64,000 nucleotides of DNA, from contig NW_015961949.1 in assembly GCF_000497045.1 (NCBI RefSeq), positions 434,001-498,000 of the forward strand. The letters are read 5' to 3'. Below the pieces are notes generated by a model. That model saw only the letters and a list, made by a program, of their open reading frames with translations, was not told the origin of the DNA and searched no databases. Below are positions 12,442-22,779 of this stretch, piece by piece (within the stretch, counting starts at the first letter, position 1; every line of letters starts with the position of its first letter). The DNA is from Kalmanozyma brasiliensis GHG001. Its lineage: Eukaryota; Basidiomycota; Ustilaginomycetes; Ustilaginales. Both the position numbers and the translations under genes were made by a program.

Positions 12442-14556
12442 ATGAAGGTCACCTTCTTTTCCCTGCTCCTGGTCTCGTTGCCTCTCCTTTCCACCGCCTC
12501 GCTCGAGCCTGCCGGGCACACTCGACCGCGCCACCATCGACGCGCCAGGAATCTGCACGCCGACCCATCCTACCCCTCCGACCCCACGCTCTATTCGCGC
12601 GACCTATTTGGTGACCGACCTCGTATTCAGCCGCGCTCCCGACCAGGTGCCGCCATCGCCAAAAACTACACCGCCCTCGCCGATGAAGTGTTCGACTACG
12701 TCATTGCTGGGGGTGGCACAGCCGGTCTTGCGCTCGCCGGTCGCCTTTCGGAAGACCCAGACGTGACTGTCGCCGTCATTGAAGCCGGTCACTCTGGCTA
12801 CTCTGACGACGAGGCGGTGCTCGTCCCCGGCAACGCCTACTTCAAATCCTCAGTCGGCTCCGACCTCGACTGGCAGTACGTCACGGCCAACCAGTCCAAG
12901 CTGCAGGATGCGGACGGCAATTCGCGCACCACCAGCTGGCCTCGCGGAAAGGTCCTCGGCGGCTCCTCGGCTATCAATGGCATGTACTACGTTGCTCCCA
13001 CCAAGCGCGAGCACCAGGTATGGGGTCGTCTCTCCGGCGACATCGCCACATGGGGCTGGCACAACCTCAGGGACGCTATGAGGAAATCGACGTCGTTCAC
13101 ACCAAACACCATCAAGCAGCTCGACACTAGCATCAGCAATCAGACCGATTTCGTCGGTGAAGACGGACCTATCGCCCTCACCTACCCCGGTGTCAGCTAC
13201 CAGCCTGTCGCCGACTGGGTGCCCACCCTGGCTGCCCTCGGCATCGACCACGCCGACAGCCCGTACGACGGCGACAATCAAGGTGCCTTCATTGCCACTT
13301 CCACCATCAACTCCAAGAACTGGGAGCGCTGCTTTTCACGCAACGCCTATCTCGATCCCATCGCCAGTAAGCGCAAGAACCTCGTCGTGCTTCCCAATCA
13401 GACCGTCACGCGCATCATCTGGGACACCGAGGCGGATGAGAACGGCGACCGTCGCGCGCTCGGCGTCGAGTTCGCTGCTTCCCCCGATGCGCCTCGAGTG
13501 CACGTCACTGCGCGTCGGGAAGTGATCCTTTCCGCTGGCGCTATCGGTTCGCCCCAGATCCTCCAGCTCTCTGGTTTCGGCTGCAAGGAGCTGCTCGAGA
13601 AGCACAATGTGACGCTTGTCAAGGAGCTTCCCGGCGTCGGGCAGAATCTGCAGGATCACCTCACGACGGCTGTCACCTACACCCCCGCGGACGGACTTGT
13701 GTTGCCGACAGAGACAAATCTGACCAAGCAAGCCTCGTTCGTCGACTCGTCGGTCGCATACGTGACGCTGGACAAGCTGTACGGTGCCAACGAGACGTCC
13801 AACTTCATCGCCCGTGCGAAGAAATTCTCGGTCGACTACATCAAGAGCGCCACCAACGTGCCCGAGGCCGTGCGTCGGGGTTGGGCTAAGCAGTACAAGT
13901 TCCTACTGGAAGACTTGCTCACTGCCAAGAGCGATAAGGGCTTCACTGGCGGTGCGAAGGGTGCGATGGAGATGCTGCTCGGCATCAGCAACGGCAAACA
14001 GGTGATGGTCGAGACGGCGTTGCAAGCTCCATTCTCGAGGGGTTGGGTCGAGATCTCATCCAAAAACCCCTTCGATAAACCTATTATCAACCCGAACTAC
14101 CTGCAGCACCGCTCGGACGTGGAGCTGATGCGATCGGGTGTGCAGCTCGCACGGAAGATCGGCACCACCGCCCCGCTCAGCAGTGTCATGGGTGGCGAGT
14201 CGCTCCCTGGCAGTGCTGTGGTGAGCGACGAAGATGTGGACAAGTATGTGGCGCAGACGGCGCAGACCGAATCCCACCCGAGCTCCACCTGCTCCATGCT
14301 CGACGAGGACGACGGTGGTGTGGTCGACAACGAGCTTCGCGTCTACGGCACCAGCAACGTCCGCGTGGTGGATGCTAGTGTGGTCCCAATCTCGTTGAGT
14401 AGCCACCTCATGTCGACCACGTACGCCATCGCCGAGATCGCCGCGGATCTCATCAAGGCTGACCCGTTCGAGCTCATCGACGAGTGCGATTGGGATGGTG
14501 AAAACGAGGCTGCCGCTGCTAGCATGGCAGAGGAGGACTGCGATGAGGAGAAGTGA
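12442..14556 (+). CDS. Secreted GMC oxidoreductase (FAD flavoenzyme)
   Basis: 704 residues from the ATG at 12442, chosen because it begins a classic signal peptide (KVTFFSLLLVSLPLLSTAS). The in-frame open region extends four codons upstream but has no ATG there. Family marks appear in order: the FAD dinucleotide fold DYVIAGGGTAGLALAGRL at about residue 84, GMC signature 1 (RGKVLGGSSAINGMYYV) near 168, signature 2 (GAIGSPQILQLSG) near 366, and the C-terminal catalytic region with HPSSTCSM near 612 and SSHLMSTTYAIAEIAADL near 653. Both catalytic positions are His. Several N-x-S/T sites fit secretion. Fungal relatives include glucose, aryl-alcohol and methanol-type oxidases; the substrate cannot be told. 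The next gene downstream, on the same strand, is also secreted. Confidence 0.92.
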   Translation: MKVTFFSLLLVSLPLLSTASLEPAGHTRPRHHRRARNLHADPSYPSDPTLYSRDLFGDRPRIQPRSRPGAAIAKNYTALADEVFDYVIAGGGTAGLALAGRLSEDPDVTVAVIEAGHSGYSDDEAVLVPGNAYFKSSVGSDLDWQYVTANQSKLQDADGNSRTTSWPRGKVLGGSSAINGMYYVAPTKREHQVWGRLSGDIATWGWHNLRDAMRKSTSFTPNTIKQLDTSISNQTDFVGEDGPIALTYPGVSYQPVADWVPTLAALGIDHADSPYDGDNQGAFIATSTINSKNWERCFSRNAYLDPIASKRKNLVVLPNQTVTRIIWDTEADENGDRRALGVEFAASPDAPRVHVTARREVILSAGAIGSPQILQLSGFGCKELLEKHNVTLVKELPGVGQNLQDHLTTAVTYTPADGLVLPTETNLTKQASFVDSSVAYVTLDKLYGANETSNFIARAKKFSVDYIKSATNVPEAVRRGWAKQYKFLLEDLLTAKSDKGFTGGAKGAMEMLLGISNGKQVMVETALQAPFSRGWVEISSKNPFDKPIINPNYLQHRSDVELMRSGVQLARKIGTTAPLSSVMGGESLPGSAVVSDEDVDKYVAQTAQTESHPSSTCSMLDEDDGGVVDNELRVYGTSNVRVVDASVVPISLSSHLMSTTYAIAEIAADLIKADPFELIDECDWDGENEAAAASMAEEDCDEEK

Positions 14557-15507
14557 TATACCCGCCCCCCGTCATGGATAAACGTAGCTCGATCAGGGCT
14601 ATGTGTTGGATCTTTCGTTTTCTTGTTGTTCTCGATCTCGAACACCAAAGTGTTGCGTCGCCGGTCGTCGCCACACTTGCGGGTTCAGATGCAACTTTTT
14701 TGCTTTTCTTTCAGCCTTGTCACCCATTCAGACCGACTGTTTGCATCATCGAGACTGTGACGTGTGAGTAAGTCAATCTTGTCGTTGCGCGTCGGTTGGG
14801 GGCAATCGGTGCCGCAATCCGGCCCACCTTGCTGAACAGGGAGGGGGCGCGCTGCCATGCTGAACACAAACCTTTGGAGTGGCCGCGACGAGGGAGCTGC
14901 GTCAACAACACCTCAGCCGAGTTCACTCTGAAGAATCGGCGTCGTTGAGCCGGATCACGCAGGTGCCAGCGTACAAAGATCGTCCTTTCGGCCCTCGCTT
15001 CCGATCTGCTCTAGCAAGCCACCCTCGGACGCGCGCCCTTTTCGCAACGCACAAGGCTTGGCATCACGCTGCATGAATTTTTTCGCAAATTTGACAGCTG
15101 ATGAGCTGCATGACCACAATGCAGGGCGCGCGCGCTCGGCGTTGTGCACTTCGGCGATCTTGAAATCCCTTTGCTTAGGCGAGGGGCGACCTTATGGTAT
15201 CCGCATAGCAACGCAATGTGAGACGTGCGTCTCGGTGACTATGCAACGACGATCTTGTGGCTTGGCGTGTTGTGTTGGCATTGTGTTGGTTGCTCATTGT
15301 GTGGTCTGCGGTGTTGGTTCGCCGTGATCGCAGCGGTGATTGGGCGGGTAGATGAGACTTCTTAAGAGCGCCTTCTCCGTGGTAAGGCGGTGTCTATCCC
15401 TTTTCCCCGTCGTCACCTTTCGTCCTGACCACCATCGACCCAAACTCTTCCGAGAGTATCAAAGCTCTTTCCGACACCAGCTGCTCGTCGGATAGGAAGA
15501 CTACACC
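14557..15507. other. Intergenic region, GMC to hydrolase-like gene
   Basis: No gene was recognised. It holds the 3' end of the GMC gene and the upstream region of the hydrolase-like gene. A GCAAATTTGA element is at 15085-15094, and the last 100 bases before the start codon are rich in C and T. Confidence 0.5.
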
Positions 15508-16929
15508 ATGCGCGCCTCATCATCGACGCTCGTTGTGGCGCTGACCACCCTCCTCACAACCCTTTCCGCCCTCAGCACGCTCGTGGCGGCGAACCACATT
15601 CCCTTTGGCGACGCCTCGCTCGTCGCTCGCTCTAATGCCCAACACTCCTCCCAGCTGGTCGCACGGGATGCCTCGACCCTCACTGCGGCCCAACAAGGCA
15701 CGCCCTTGGGTCACGAAGATCACAGCGACCCCGTCGCACCCTCCGGCGCCCGCCTCCGCTCCCTGTCCGTCGGCGCCCACTCCCTCGCCGCATACTGGAC
15801 CCGCTCTCCCTCCAACACCCTCGCCCGCCAAGCCTTCATCATGATCCACGGTCGCAATCGCGACGGCGACGCGTACTGGACGACCATGCACGACATCCTC
15901 ACCTCGGCCGTCTCGGCTGGCTACACCGCCGCCGATTCCAACGCGATCATTGTCGCACCGGAATTCTACAGTGCGCGACTCAACAATGGGCAGTATTCGT
16001 CGGACGAGCTGGCATGGGGGGACATCAACGCGTGGCAAGCGGGTGAAGCTGCGGTCCATCCCAGGGGTGCGACGGAGACGAGCTTCGACGCTCTCGATGC
16101 GCTCGCGGAACACTTCAGCAATCAAACCCAATACCCGCGCTTGGAGGAGCTCGTATTCGTCGGTCACGGCGGTGGAGGTCAACTGATGAATCGATACGCT
16201 ATCGTCGCAAAGACTCCCTCCTCGAACTTGGCGGTGAGATACATCGCTGGTGATCCCAGTTCCAGCGTGTACTTCACCTCGGATCGACCGACCACAGATC
16301 GAAGCGTCGCAACAAAGGAAGACTGTCCACTGTGGAACACCTGGCGGTACGGATTTGATAACTTTACCACCCCGCTCACGCCCCGGCAGCACTTTAACAA
16401 CGTCATCTCTCGCGATGTACGTTACGTTGTGGGGTACGACGATACGGCGTCTAGCGGGGATCAGTACTGTATGGCGCTACTCCAAGGTGGCGTCGCGCGT
16501 AGGGACAGGAATTTGGCCTGGTGGAAGTACATCAACTACCTCGCGCGAACCAACGAGGACGTTCGAGGTTTCCCAGGAAACCTAACGAAGGAAGCCCTGC
16601 CCGATTGGACGGGCACACTGAGACATACAATGACGGTGATCCGAGGTGCAACGCATAATGCGGATGAAGTGTTTGGCAGTAGCGAAGGACGCACGGTGCT
16701 GTTCGAGAAGAGCGCGTCCGATGTCGCAGTGGGATGGAGACCGAGTGGATGGAGAAAGGCCGTGGCGACCAGCGAGACCACCAGTGCCAGTGCGGTGAGC
16801 GCGACAGGTGGAGCTGCCGCATCGGGATCTAGCTCAACGTCCACTTCGGGCGCTCAGAGCGTCCAGCGCAACTGGACCGCGCTCGCTACGCTGCTGTCCC
16901 TCGCCACTGCGATTGCAGCTTGGATCTAG
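15508..16929 (+). CDS. Secreted, probably GPI-anchored alpha/beta-hydrolase-fold protein with an altered nucleophile elbow
   Basis: 473 residues. It starts with a signal peptide (hydrophobic to about residue 28). It ends with a Ser/Ala/Gly-rich linker followed by a hydrophobic tail (ATLLSLATAIAAW), the layout of a GPI-attachment signal. The body looks like an alpha/beta hydrolase: strand-turn FIMIHGRNRDGDAYW near residue 111, VAPEFYS near 150, then LVFVGHGGGGQL near 214-225, where the elbow GxSxG would be expected. The nucleophile position is Gly, so classical Ser catalysis looks impossible. A candidate acid (RYIAGDPSS) and a late His (GATHNADEVF) are present. It could be a pseudoenzyme or a fungal subfamily with a different activity. 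It is convergent with the zinc-cluster regulator gene, 162 bases away. Confidence 0.72.
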   Translation: MRASSSTLVVALTTLLTTLSALSTLVAANHIPFGDASLVARSNAQHSSQLVARDASTLTAAQQGTPLGHEDHSDPVAPSGARLRSLSVGAHSLAAYWTRSPSNTLARQAFIMIHGRNRDGDAYWTTMHDILTSAVSAGYTAADSNAIIVAPEFYSARLNNGQYSSDELAWGDINAWQAGEAAVHPRGATETSFDALDALAEHFSNQTQYPRLEELVFVGHGGGGQLMNRYAIVAKTPSSNLAVRYIAGDPSSSVYFTSDRPTTDRSVATKEDCPLWNTWRYGFDNFTTPLTPRQHFNNVISRDVRYVVGYDDTASSGDQYCMALLQGGVARRDRNLAWWKYINYLARTNEDVRGFPGNLTKEALPDWTGTLRHTMTVIRGATHNADEVFGSSEGRTVLFEKSASDVAVGWRPSGWRKAVATSETTSASAVSATGGAAASGSSSTSTSGAQSVQRNWTALATLLSLATAIAAWI

Positions 16930-17091
16930 ACGCAAGAGGATCACACGGACATTCTCAAGACAGGCAGGACCTGCAATGCAATTTCACACACTCATTCACA
17001 CTTCCCCCGCGTGCAGCAATTCTGATGAAACTCTTCCCCCTGCATTGCAAGCCAAGCTGCTCCGAACGTGTCTATGAAGAACGACGTGCAC

Positions 17092-20000
17092 TCACTGCTG
17101 CAAAAAGGCAGGTGGAAGCTCCAACATGCTCCAAAACTCGCCGAGGCTCTGGCTGGTGGGGTTGAACGCGAACGGCGACGTGTTGTACGCTGCCGCCGTT
17201 GTCGCTGCATCCGCTGGCGCGTTGCTCTGCGACACGGGCACGGTTGCCTGCATCGACTGTGGCTGCCGCTGCTGCTGCTCGAACATCCCCCCTCCTCCTC
17301 CTCCAACGTACGGCAGCGCCGACGGGGTGCTTTGCATCCCCCCACCCATCGTGTATCCCCCACCCCCACCGATGCCGCTGAGCATATTGCCGTTGAACCC
17401 AGTGTACGGCATCGATGGTGCAGGTGGCGCCGGTGGGGCGCTCGTCGAAGGAACCTGGTTGAAGTTCATCCCCATCAACGACGGCGCAGAGGCGTTTTCG
17501 TTCCAGAAGAACGACTCGACGTCGAAAATCCCCGGTGCGAAATCCATCAGGTTCTGAGCACTGATGTTGCGCACTGCATCGTTCGACGGTTGCGCACCAC
17601 CATTCCACCCCACCGCCGCATTCTGCAGCAGCATCTGCGGTGTTGCCGCGGCCTTCGTTGGCACAGGGTCGGCCAGCGCCCCTTCAGTCTCCGCAATCCA
17701 ACTCGACACCTTGCCCACCCCGACAGTGGCTGCGACACTCGGTCGTCTCCTCGACGCATCCGCGCCGTGCTTCGACGCGTCCTCACCTACCACTGCAAAC
17801 CCGTCCAACAACAACCGGTGCGCAGACGCGGCCGGCCATGTATCCGCTAACTTCTTCAACCACTGCACGCACAGCCCGTACCGTCGTCTCGCATCGCTCG
17901 CGATCTTGGCATCCGGCAACCGCGCGTTGAACACGAACATCACCGCCGCCGTGAACAGGCAGTAGCCCAGATCGGTGCTGAGCCGATCGACGATATCGCG
18001 CGAGGCGGCTTCGAGGAGATCGCAGATGGTGTTGGCCGCCAGGGTGCTCTGCCGATGCGAGTCGTTTTCGAGGACTTTCGACATGGCTAGTCCTTCTTCT
18101 TGCGGGATGAATGGGCGATGCAGGAGGAGACGGCCTGTGTAGTACCACAGGTTGAGCGCGAAAAAGGAAGGAAAGGGGCCGTCGTTGGTGCTGTCATCGA
18201 GGTGAAGGTGGGGAGGGAGCTTTTCTTTCCATTCGGTGAGCTGACGGTCGAGGTCCGCGAGCACTTGCTGTTTGCCTTGCCGACGTAGGAAGGCTTTGCG
18301 CCGAAGGGAATGCACTTCATCCAGGATACGCTCCACGATCTTGAACAGATGCACGCCCCAATTGAGACATGAAGGCGCATGCAGGCGGCGCATGGATGCT
18401 GATGCCGATGTAGTCGGTCGAGAACCGGACTGATCGACCGTCTGCATCTCAGTCTGATCCGACCACAGCTCGAACTCGTCGTCCTCTGTCTCGGAGAGGA
18501 GCGGCACGTCGATGTCCTTGGCGCGCAGCGTGACGGGACGTCCCATCTCGGCACACAGCACCTTGTCCACAATGTAGCAGTGCCAAATGACGCGGATGCG
18601 CGTCTCGCGTTGAACACGATCCTGAACGATCTCGGGACGATAGATGGGCCATCGGTGTAGACCCATGTCGACAGCCATGGAGCTGGCCAGATTCTGAAAG
18701 TTCCACGCCCTCGACAGGTCGCCCGTTCCATGCGAGTAGAGACTGAGCAGCCAGCAAGTCTGGATGGATGCAATGTCGGGCCGCAGTCCTTTGGCGAGGA
18801 CGTGTCGTTCCGCCGCTTGGCAGAACGATTGTGCACGCTCGAGGTTGAGTTTGTGAGCAGAGGTGTCGGATTCGCTGCTACCGCTCTGAGATGCGTTGCC
18901 GGGAACGACGCAGGCCGCGATGGCGTAGATGGCGAAGAGGAGGCTCGGCTCGAGGTTGCTTCGTAGATCTTCGCGAGAAAAGGCGACGAACCATGGCTTG
19001 TAGAGGATCGGATAGAACGGGTGGAAGCCTTGCCAGTAGTATCGGAAGAGGCGGTCGTTCTCCTCATCCGAGACGATGGGATCCTCAGCGGATGCAACGC
19101 TGGTCCGCCCGTGACTGTCGTGACTGGAGCCCGGATACAGACTGTGTAGGTGCGATGCTTCCTTCCTCGCAACATTCTTGCCCAGGCGCGGAGATCGATC
19201 CTGCGAGCTCGCCGTCTCTGCATCGCCGTGCTGTCGTGGTGAAGAAATCGGCAAAAAGACGGGAGCTTTGGGATGCAAAGGCGTGTCACCCGAGTGGCGG
19301 TCATCTCGGGAACGTCCGCCAAAGGGAGCAGACGAGCTTGATGCGACCGAACGGCCTGCTGTGAGACCTAGGGCGCCTGACGGCGACTCTGCACGATGTT
19401 GACGCTGCAAGATGCCGATGCCAGAGCTCGAGCCGCGATAGACGAGCTCACCTTGCGAAGTCTCCCCAATGACGTCCTCTTCAGCGATTGCACGATCTTC
19501 GTCTTCTCCGTCTGAGACTCGAGAATTGTTGAAACGATCAACATTGTCGCTGGATGTGAGGTGCTCGATCTTGATTCTTGAGGCGGCCCGCTTGCCGGCA
19601 GCTCGCTTTCGAGATCCTGGCTCATCATCGTGGCCAGAATTATCACGCTGAGCATCAGATATTGGAAGAGCACGCTCTCCAGACACTCGAACGATCTCGG
19701 CACCTGCGTCTTCTTTGCCCAGGTGATTGACAAGATCGCGGATGGTCGTCTCGAGTGTGCGGATGAGCTTGGCTCTGGCCGATTCTTTGGGACCGGATCG
19801 GAATCCTTTCGGCGGACCTCGCTTGAGTCCGGTGTGATTATAGGTGCAAGGCGTGCCTAGTACTTGGCATACAGAGCATTCCGGCTGTCGACCATCGCAT
19901 CTTCGCTTCTTGGTGCTGCATGGTTGGCACGCCTTTGCCACCCTAGACGATCCTTTCGAGTCTGAGCCGGGAGGTTCCTCGGCGGATGCGTTCTTAGTAG

Positions 20001-20358
20001 CACTCGATGGCGATTCGGAAGTCATTGGAATGGTGGGAGAATCATGAGACTGTTTGCGACGCTTGGATGCGGACGGACCTGGCTGTTGGACCGGATCGTA
20101 TGCATTGGCAGGCGCGCGAGAAGCGGATACTGCCCGAGAGGAAGGGACGCCTGGGTAGTCGTGGGCGGCTCTCCTGGGCGAGTCATGTTCGCTGAATGCT
20201 TCGGGGCTGGATGCATTCGATGCACTGCGATAGATGTGGGAGCTACGGGCTGCGGAAGAATACAGCGGAGTGGATCGTGGCGACGGCGAGTACGATGCGT
20301 GCTCAGGATGCTGGAGCTGATGTGCCGCAGAGCGGTACGGATGGGGTGAGGATGGCAT
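17092..20358 (-). CDS. Zn(II)2Cys6 fungal transcription factor
   Basis: 1088 residues. The N-terminal ~135 residues are Ser/Pro-rich. The binuclear zinc cluster follows (CQPCSTKKRRCDGRQPEC and on to a sixth Cys), with the canonical spacing C-x2-C-x6-C-x6-C-x2-C-x6-C. After it come the basic linker KRGPPKGF and a short helical region (KLIRTLETTIRDLVNHL) that may dimerise. The fungal-specific transcription factor middle domain is at about residues 430-780 (FRYYWQGFHPFYPILYKPWF; NLASSMAVDMGLHRWPIY). The C-terminal 150 residues are low-complexity with Gly runs and a Gln-rich patch, probably activation sequence. The GPPKG linker occurs in several sugar- and nutrient-responsive regulators, but the target pathway cannot be told. 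Its neighbour upstream on the same strand is an MFS transporter, a possible target. Confidence 0.93.
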   Translation of the reverse strand: MPSSPHPYRSAAHQLQHPEHASYSPSPRSTPLYSSAARSSHIYRSASNASSPEAFSEHDSPRRAAHDYPGVPSSRAVSASRAPANAYDPVQQPGPSASKRRKQSHDSPTIPMTSESPSSATKNASAEEPPGSDSKGSSRVAKACQPCSTKKRRCDGRQPECSVCQVLGTPCTYNHTGLKRGPPKGFRSGPKESARAKLIRTLETTIRDLVNHLGKEDAGAEIVRVSGERALPISDAQRDNSGHDDEPGSRKRAAGKRAASRIKIEHLTSSDNVDRFNNSRVSDGEDEDRAIAEEDVIGETSQGELVYRGSSSGIGILQRQHRAESPSGALGLTAGRSVASSSSAPFGGRSRDDRHSGDTPLHPKAPVFLPISSPRQHGDAETASSQDRSPRLGKNVARKEASHLHSLYPGSSHDSHGRTSVASAEDPIVSDEENDRLFRYYWQGFHPFYPILYKPWFVAFSREDLRSNLEPSLLFAIYAIAACVVPGNASQSGSSESDTSAHKLNLERAQSFCQAAERHVLAKGLRPDIASIQTCWLLSLYSHGTGDLSRAWNFQNLASSMAVDMGLHRWPIYRPEIVQDRVQRETRIRVIWHCYIVDKVLCAEMGRPVTLRAKDIDVPLLSETEDDEFELWSDQTEMQTVDQSGSRPTTSASASMRRLHAPSCLNWGVHLFKIVERILDEVHSLRRKAFLRRQGKQQVLADLDRQLTEWKEKLPPHLHLDDSTNDGPFPSFFALNLWYYTGRLLLHRPFIPQEEGLAMSKVLENDSHRQSTLAANTICDLLEAASRDIVDRLSTDLGYCLFTAAVMFVFNARLPDAKIASDARRRYGLCVQWLKKLADTWPAASAHRLLLDGFAVVGEDASKHGADASRRRPSVAATVGVGKVSSWIAETEGALADPVPTKAAATPQMLLQNAAVGWNGGAQPSNDAVRNISAQNLMDFAPGIFDVESFFWNENASAPSLMGMNFNQVPSTSAPPAPPAPSMPYTGFNGNMLSGIGGGGGYTMGGGMQSTPSALPYVGGGGGGMFEQQQRQPQSMQATVPVSQSNAPADAATTAAAYNTSPFAFNPTSQSLGEFWSMLELPPAFLQQ

Positions 20359-21024
20359 GTTGACCCTTCCGAGCGACTCTGATGCTTCGATGGGGTTGTG
20401 GATGTAGGCGTACGGTAGGATCCTCGTATGTGAGTAGCTTATCGACAGCTGTTGGATGATCGAGCACGAATGTTTGCCGGCATCTTCTGGTGAGGTGATC
20501 GGATGGTGGCGGTATGAAACGAGGGAATGAGTCGGTGCTCAACTTTCGATCAGCTTTGTCTCTTCATGTGAGCATTCCCGAGATTGAAAGCAATGGTGGA
20601 GATGGTTGTTGGATGACAAGATGAAGGTAGATAGCTGCAGTTGTGATGGTGCACGGTTGTTGGGAATATTTCGAGCGGATCGAGTTCTCACGCTCGGCTG
20701 CCTTGCTGAATTAGCAATTCACCCATTTGGCGGCATCTGAGCTGCAGCTGGTCGGAAGGGTCCTCCCGCCTTGTTTGCCGTTCCGCAGATCCAGAGTCTC
20801 AGCCAAATTTGCGGGTGAATCGAGAGCCGCCTCATCCTCCTGTCAGGCACTGCGACCATGGTGCACACTCAACCGGCGATGTTCAGCATCGCCATACGTT
20901 TGCCACTCACTCTCTGAACTGCAATGAGGGATTCTGATCTCGACCCAATCAACACAATACTGTAAGCACGTCTCTGACCATCGAATGAGAAATTGTTTCT
21001 GGCCGTGTATATCGCAGAATGCTA
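20359..21024. other. Intergenic region, MFS 3' end to regulator promoter
   Basis: This should contain the promoter and leader of the zinc-cluster regulator (minus strand) and the 3' end of the MFS gene. A CCAAATTTGCGGG element is near 20812-20825. No gene was recognised. Confidence 0.5.
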
Positions 21025-22779
21025 CTACAAAGTGTACCTAAAGTGAGGCGAGCGATCTCCGATGGGGGCCTTGGTCTTTCCCTCATCGACAAGCTTCTGG
21101 TATGCCGCCCAGTTGCCCTCCCTCTTGCCGGCTTCTCTCGCCTTGTTTTCGCTCCAGCACCACCAGACGTTGATCGCAATGAAAATCTCGGCGCCGACCA
21201 GACTGGCGAGCGCGACCGAGTGACCCTGTACATACTTGGGTGCCCAGTGGGCCTGATAGATGAACGTCGCCACAAAGCCTGCCAGATTCGCAATCATGAG
21301 CTCGAGCGCGATGACCGTAGCCCGCTTGTAGAGACCGGAGTTGTTGTTGATCGGAAGCGCGAGGATGCATGGCGCACTAGGGTAGAGACCGAGAGCGATG
21401 AGGAAGGTCGCACCGTACTTGACCTTGGCATCGTTGGTCGCGAGGAGCATGATGTAGCCAATCATGGAGAGGGGGAGGAGGGCGAGCATGAAAGGGCCCC
21501 GCATGCGCGTTTTGTCCGAGAGATAGGCGACGATGATCACCAGCACCGTGGCAGGGACGTAGGGCGGGACCGTGAGGAGCTGGAGGCGGGTGGTTGCGAT
21601 GTCCGGGTAGATGCCTCGCAAGATAGTCGGCAAGAAGAGACTGAACGAGTAGAGCGAGTTACAGATGAGCAGGTAGGCAATGCCCAAGAACCAAGCTTGA
21701 GGCTCCATGAGACCACGTCGGACTTCGCGCCATTCGAACTGCTCCTCCTCGAACACCATTCCTTGACGGATCGCCGAGCTGTCCGCTGCATTGGCATTGA
21801 CAGCCGTGAGTGCGTTGGGTGCCGAGACCTTCATCGTGTGTTGCTGCTTCTCCGCATCGTCCTCGTCTGCCTTCAGAATGGGAGCAACTCCAGCTGCCTT
21901 TGCGCGGTTGTTCTGCTGGTCGCGTCCCAGAACAGCGAGCATGAGCTCGCGCTCGTCCTCCTTCAGACCCTTGAAGCTCCTGACTGAGGCTGGCAACGAC
22001 CACCACGCAAAGCATGCCACGACAATAGTGAGCAACCCTTCAATCAAGAAAATCCACCGCCAGCCAGCAACTCCTCGTGCGGTCAGCGGCCTCAGAGGAG
22101 CCAGATAGCGGTTCTGAACACCAAGACCATCCATATGGATCAAGCCCGAGGCGAGCAGGCCTCCAAAGGCCCCAGAAAGGCTGGCTCCTGCGTAGAAGTA
22201 TGCAATGCGTACCTGGACCATGTATCTCGGGTAGAGTTGCGAGAGGTACAGGGGCATGCCAGGCAGCAGACCACCTTCGAACAATCCCAGCAAGAGTCGG
22301 ACAACGATCAGCCCCGCAAAGTTCTTGACGATGCCGAGGAAAACCGTGACCACGCCCCAAGCGAACACAATAAACGGCAACCAGAACTTGGCTCCCAACT
22401 TCCTCAGCATCATGTTGCTGGGGATCTCGCTAGCAATGTAGGTAATGTAAAAGATGGCGAGGGCGATGTTGAATTTTTGACCGTCGAGTTTGAGGTCGGT
22501 GGTGAGACCGGCGACTTTGGCGTTACCGATGTTGGACCTGTCGATGAAGTTGGCGAGCCAGAGCAGGCCTAGGGCGGGAACGGCACGCCAGTCGAGCTTG
22601 CGAATGCCACGACGCCAGGTGGCATATTGGGCAGGATCAGAGGGCGTACCATCTTGGTTAAAACGGATGCCGCTCTCATCCTCGGCAGCGTGCGAGAGGT
22701 TGGTGGGCGACCGATCAAAGTCGTTATCCTTCGTCTCGTAGATCGTCTCGTCGATCTTTTCCTTGGAGGCGTTGGACAT
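21025..22779 (-). CDS. MFS transporter, anion:cation symporter (allantoate permease-like) family
   Basis: 584 residues from the ATG at 22779 (MSNASKEKIDE). The frame is open further upstream, but that stretch has no transporter features and contains the TATA-like element. The start of TM1 carries the family hallmark LANFIDRSNIGNAKVAGL (residues ~75-92), shared by Dal5, Tna1, Liz1/Fen2 and Seo1. About twelve hydrophobic segments are visible, with a long hydrophilic central loop between TM6 and TM7. Other family blocks are YIASEIPSNMMLRKLG and RLLLGLFEGGLLPGMPLYLS. Substrates in the family are organic anions such as allantoate, nicotinate, pantothenate or biotin precursors; which one applies is unknown. 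It lies at the plasma membrane by analogy. Confidence 0.9.
   Translation of the reverse strand: MSNASKEKIDETIYETKDNDFDRSPTNLSHAAEDESGIRFNQDGTPSDPAQYATWRRGIRKLDWRAVPALGLLWLANFIDRSNIGNAKVAGLTTDLKLDGQKFNIALAIFYITYIASEIPSNMMLRKLGAKFWLPFIVFAWGVVTVFLGIVKNFAGLIVVRLLLGLFEGGLLPGMPLYLSQLYPRYMVQVRIAYFYAGASLSGAFGGLLASGLIHMDGLGVQNRYLAPLRPLTARGVAGWRWIFLIEGLLTIVVACFAWWSLPASVRSFKGLKEDERELMLAVLGRDQQNNRAKAAGVAPILKADEDDAEKQQHTMKVSAPNALTAVNANAADSSAIRQGMVFEEEQFEWREVRRGLMEPQAWFLGIAYLLICNSLYSFSLFLPTILRGIYPDIATTRLQLLTVPPYVPATVLVIIVAYLSDKTRMRGPFMLALLPLSMIGYIMLLATNDAKVKYGATFLIALGLYPSAPCILALPINNNSGLYKRATVIALELMIANLAGFVATFIYQAHWAPKYVQGHSVALASLVGAEIFIAINVWWCWSENKAREAGKREGNWAAYQKLVDEGKTKAPIGDRSPHFRYTL

Noticed and set aside
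11645..12445. 266-codon plus-strand open frame before the GMC gene
   Set aside because: It reads through the C/T-rich leader (Ser/Pro-rich translation) and overlaps the GMC start; no domain is seen.
21019..21987. 322-codon plus-strand open frame antisense to the MFS gene
   Set aside because: The charged, Glu/Arg/Asp-rich translation is what the reverse of a membrane protein gene looks like; the MFS frame has clear family motifs.
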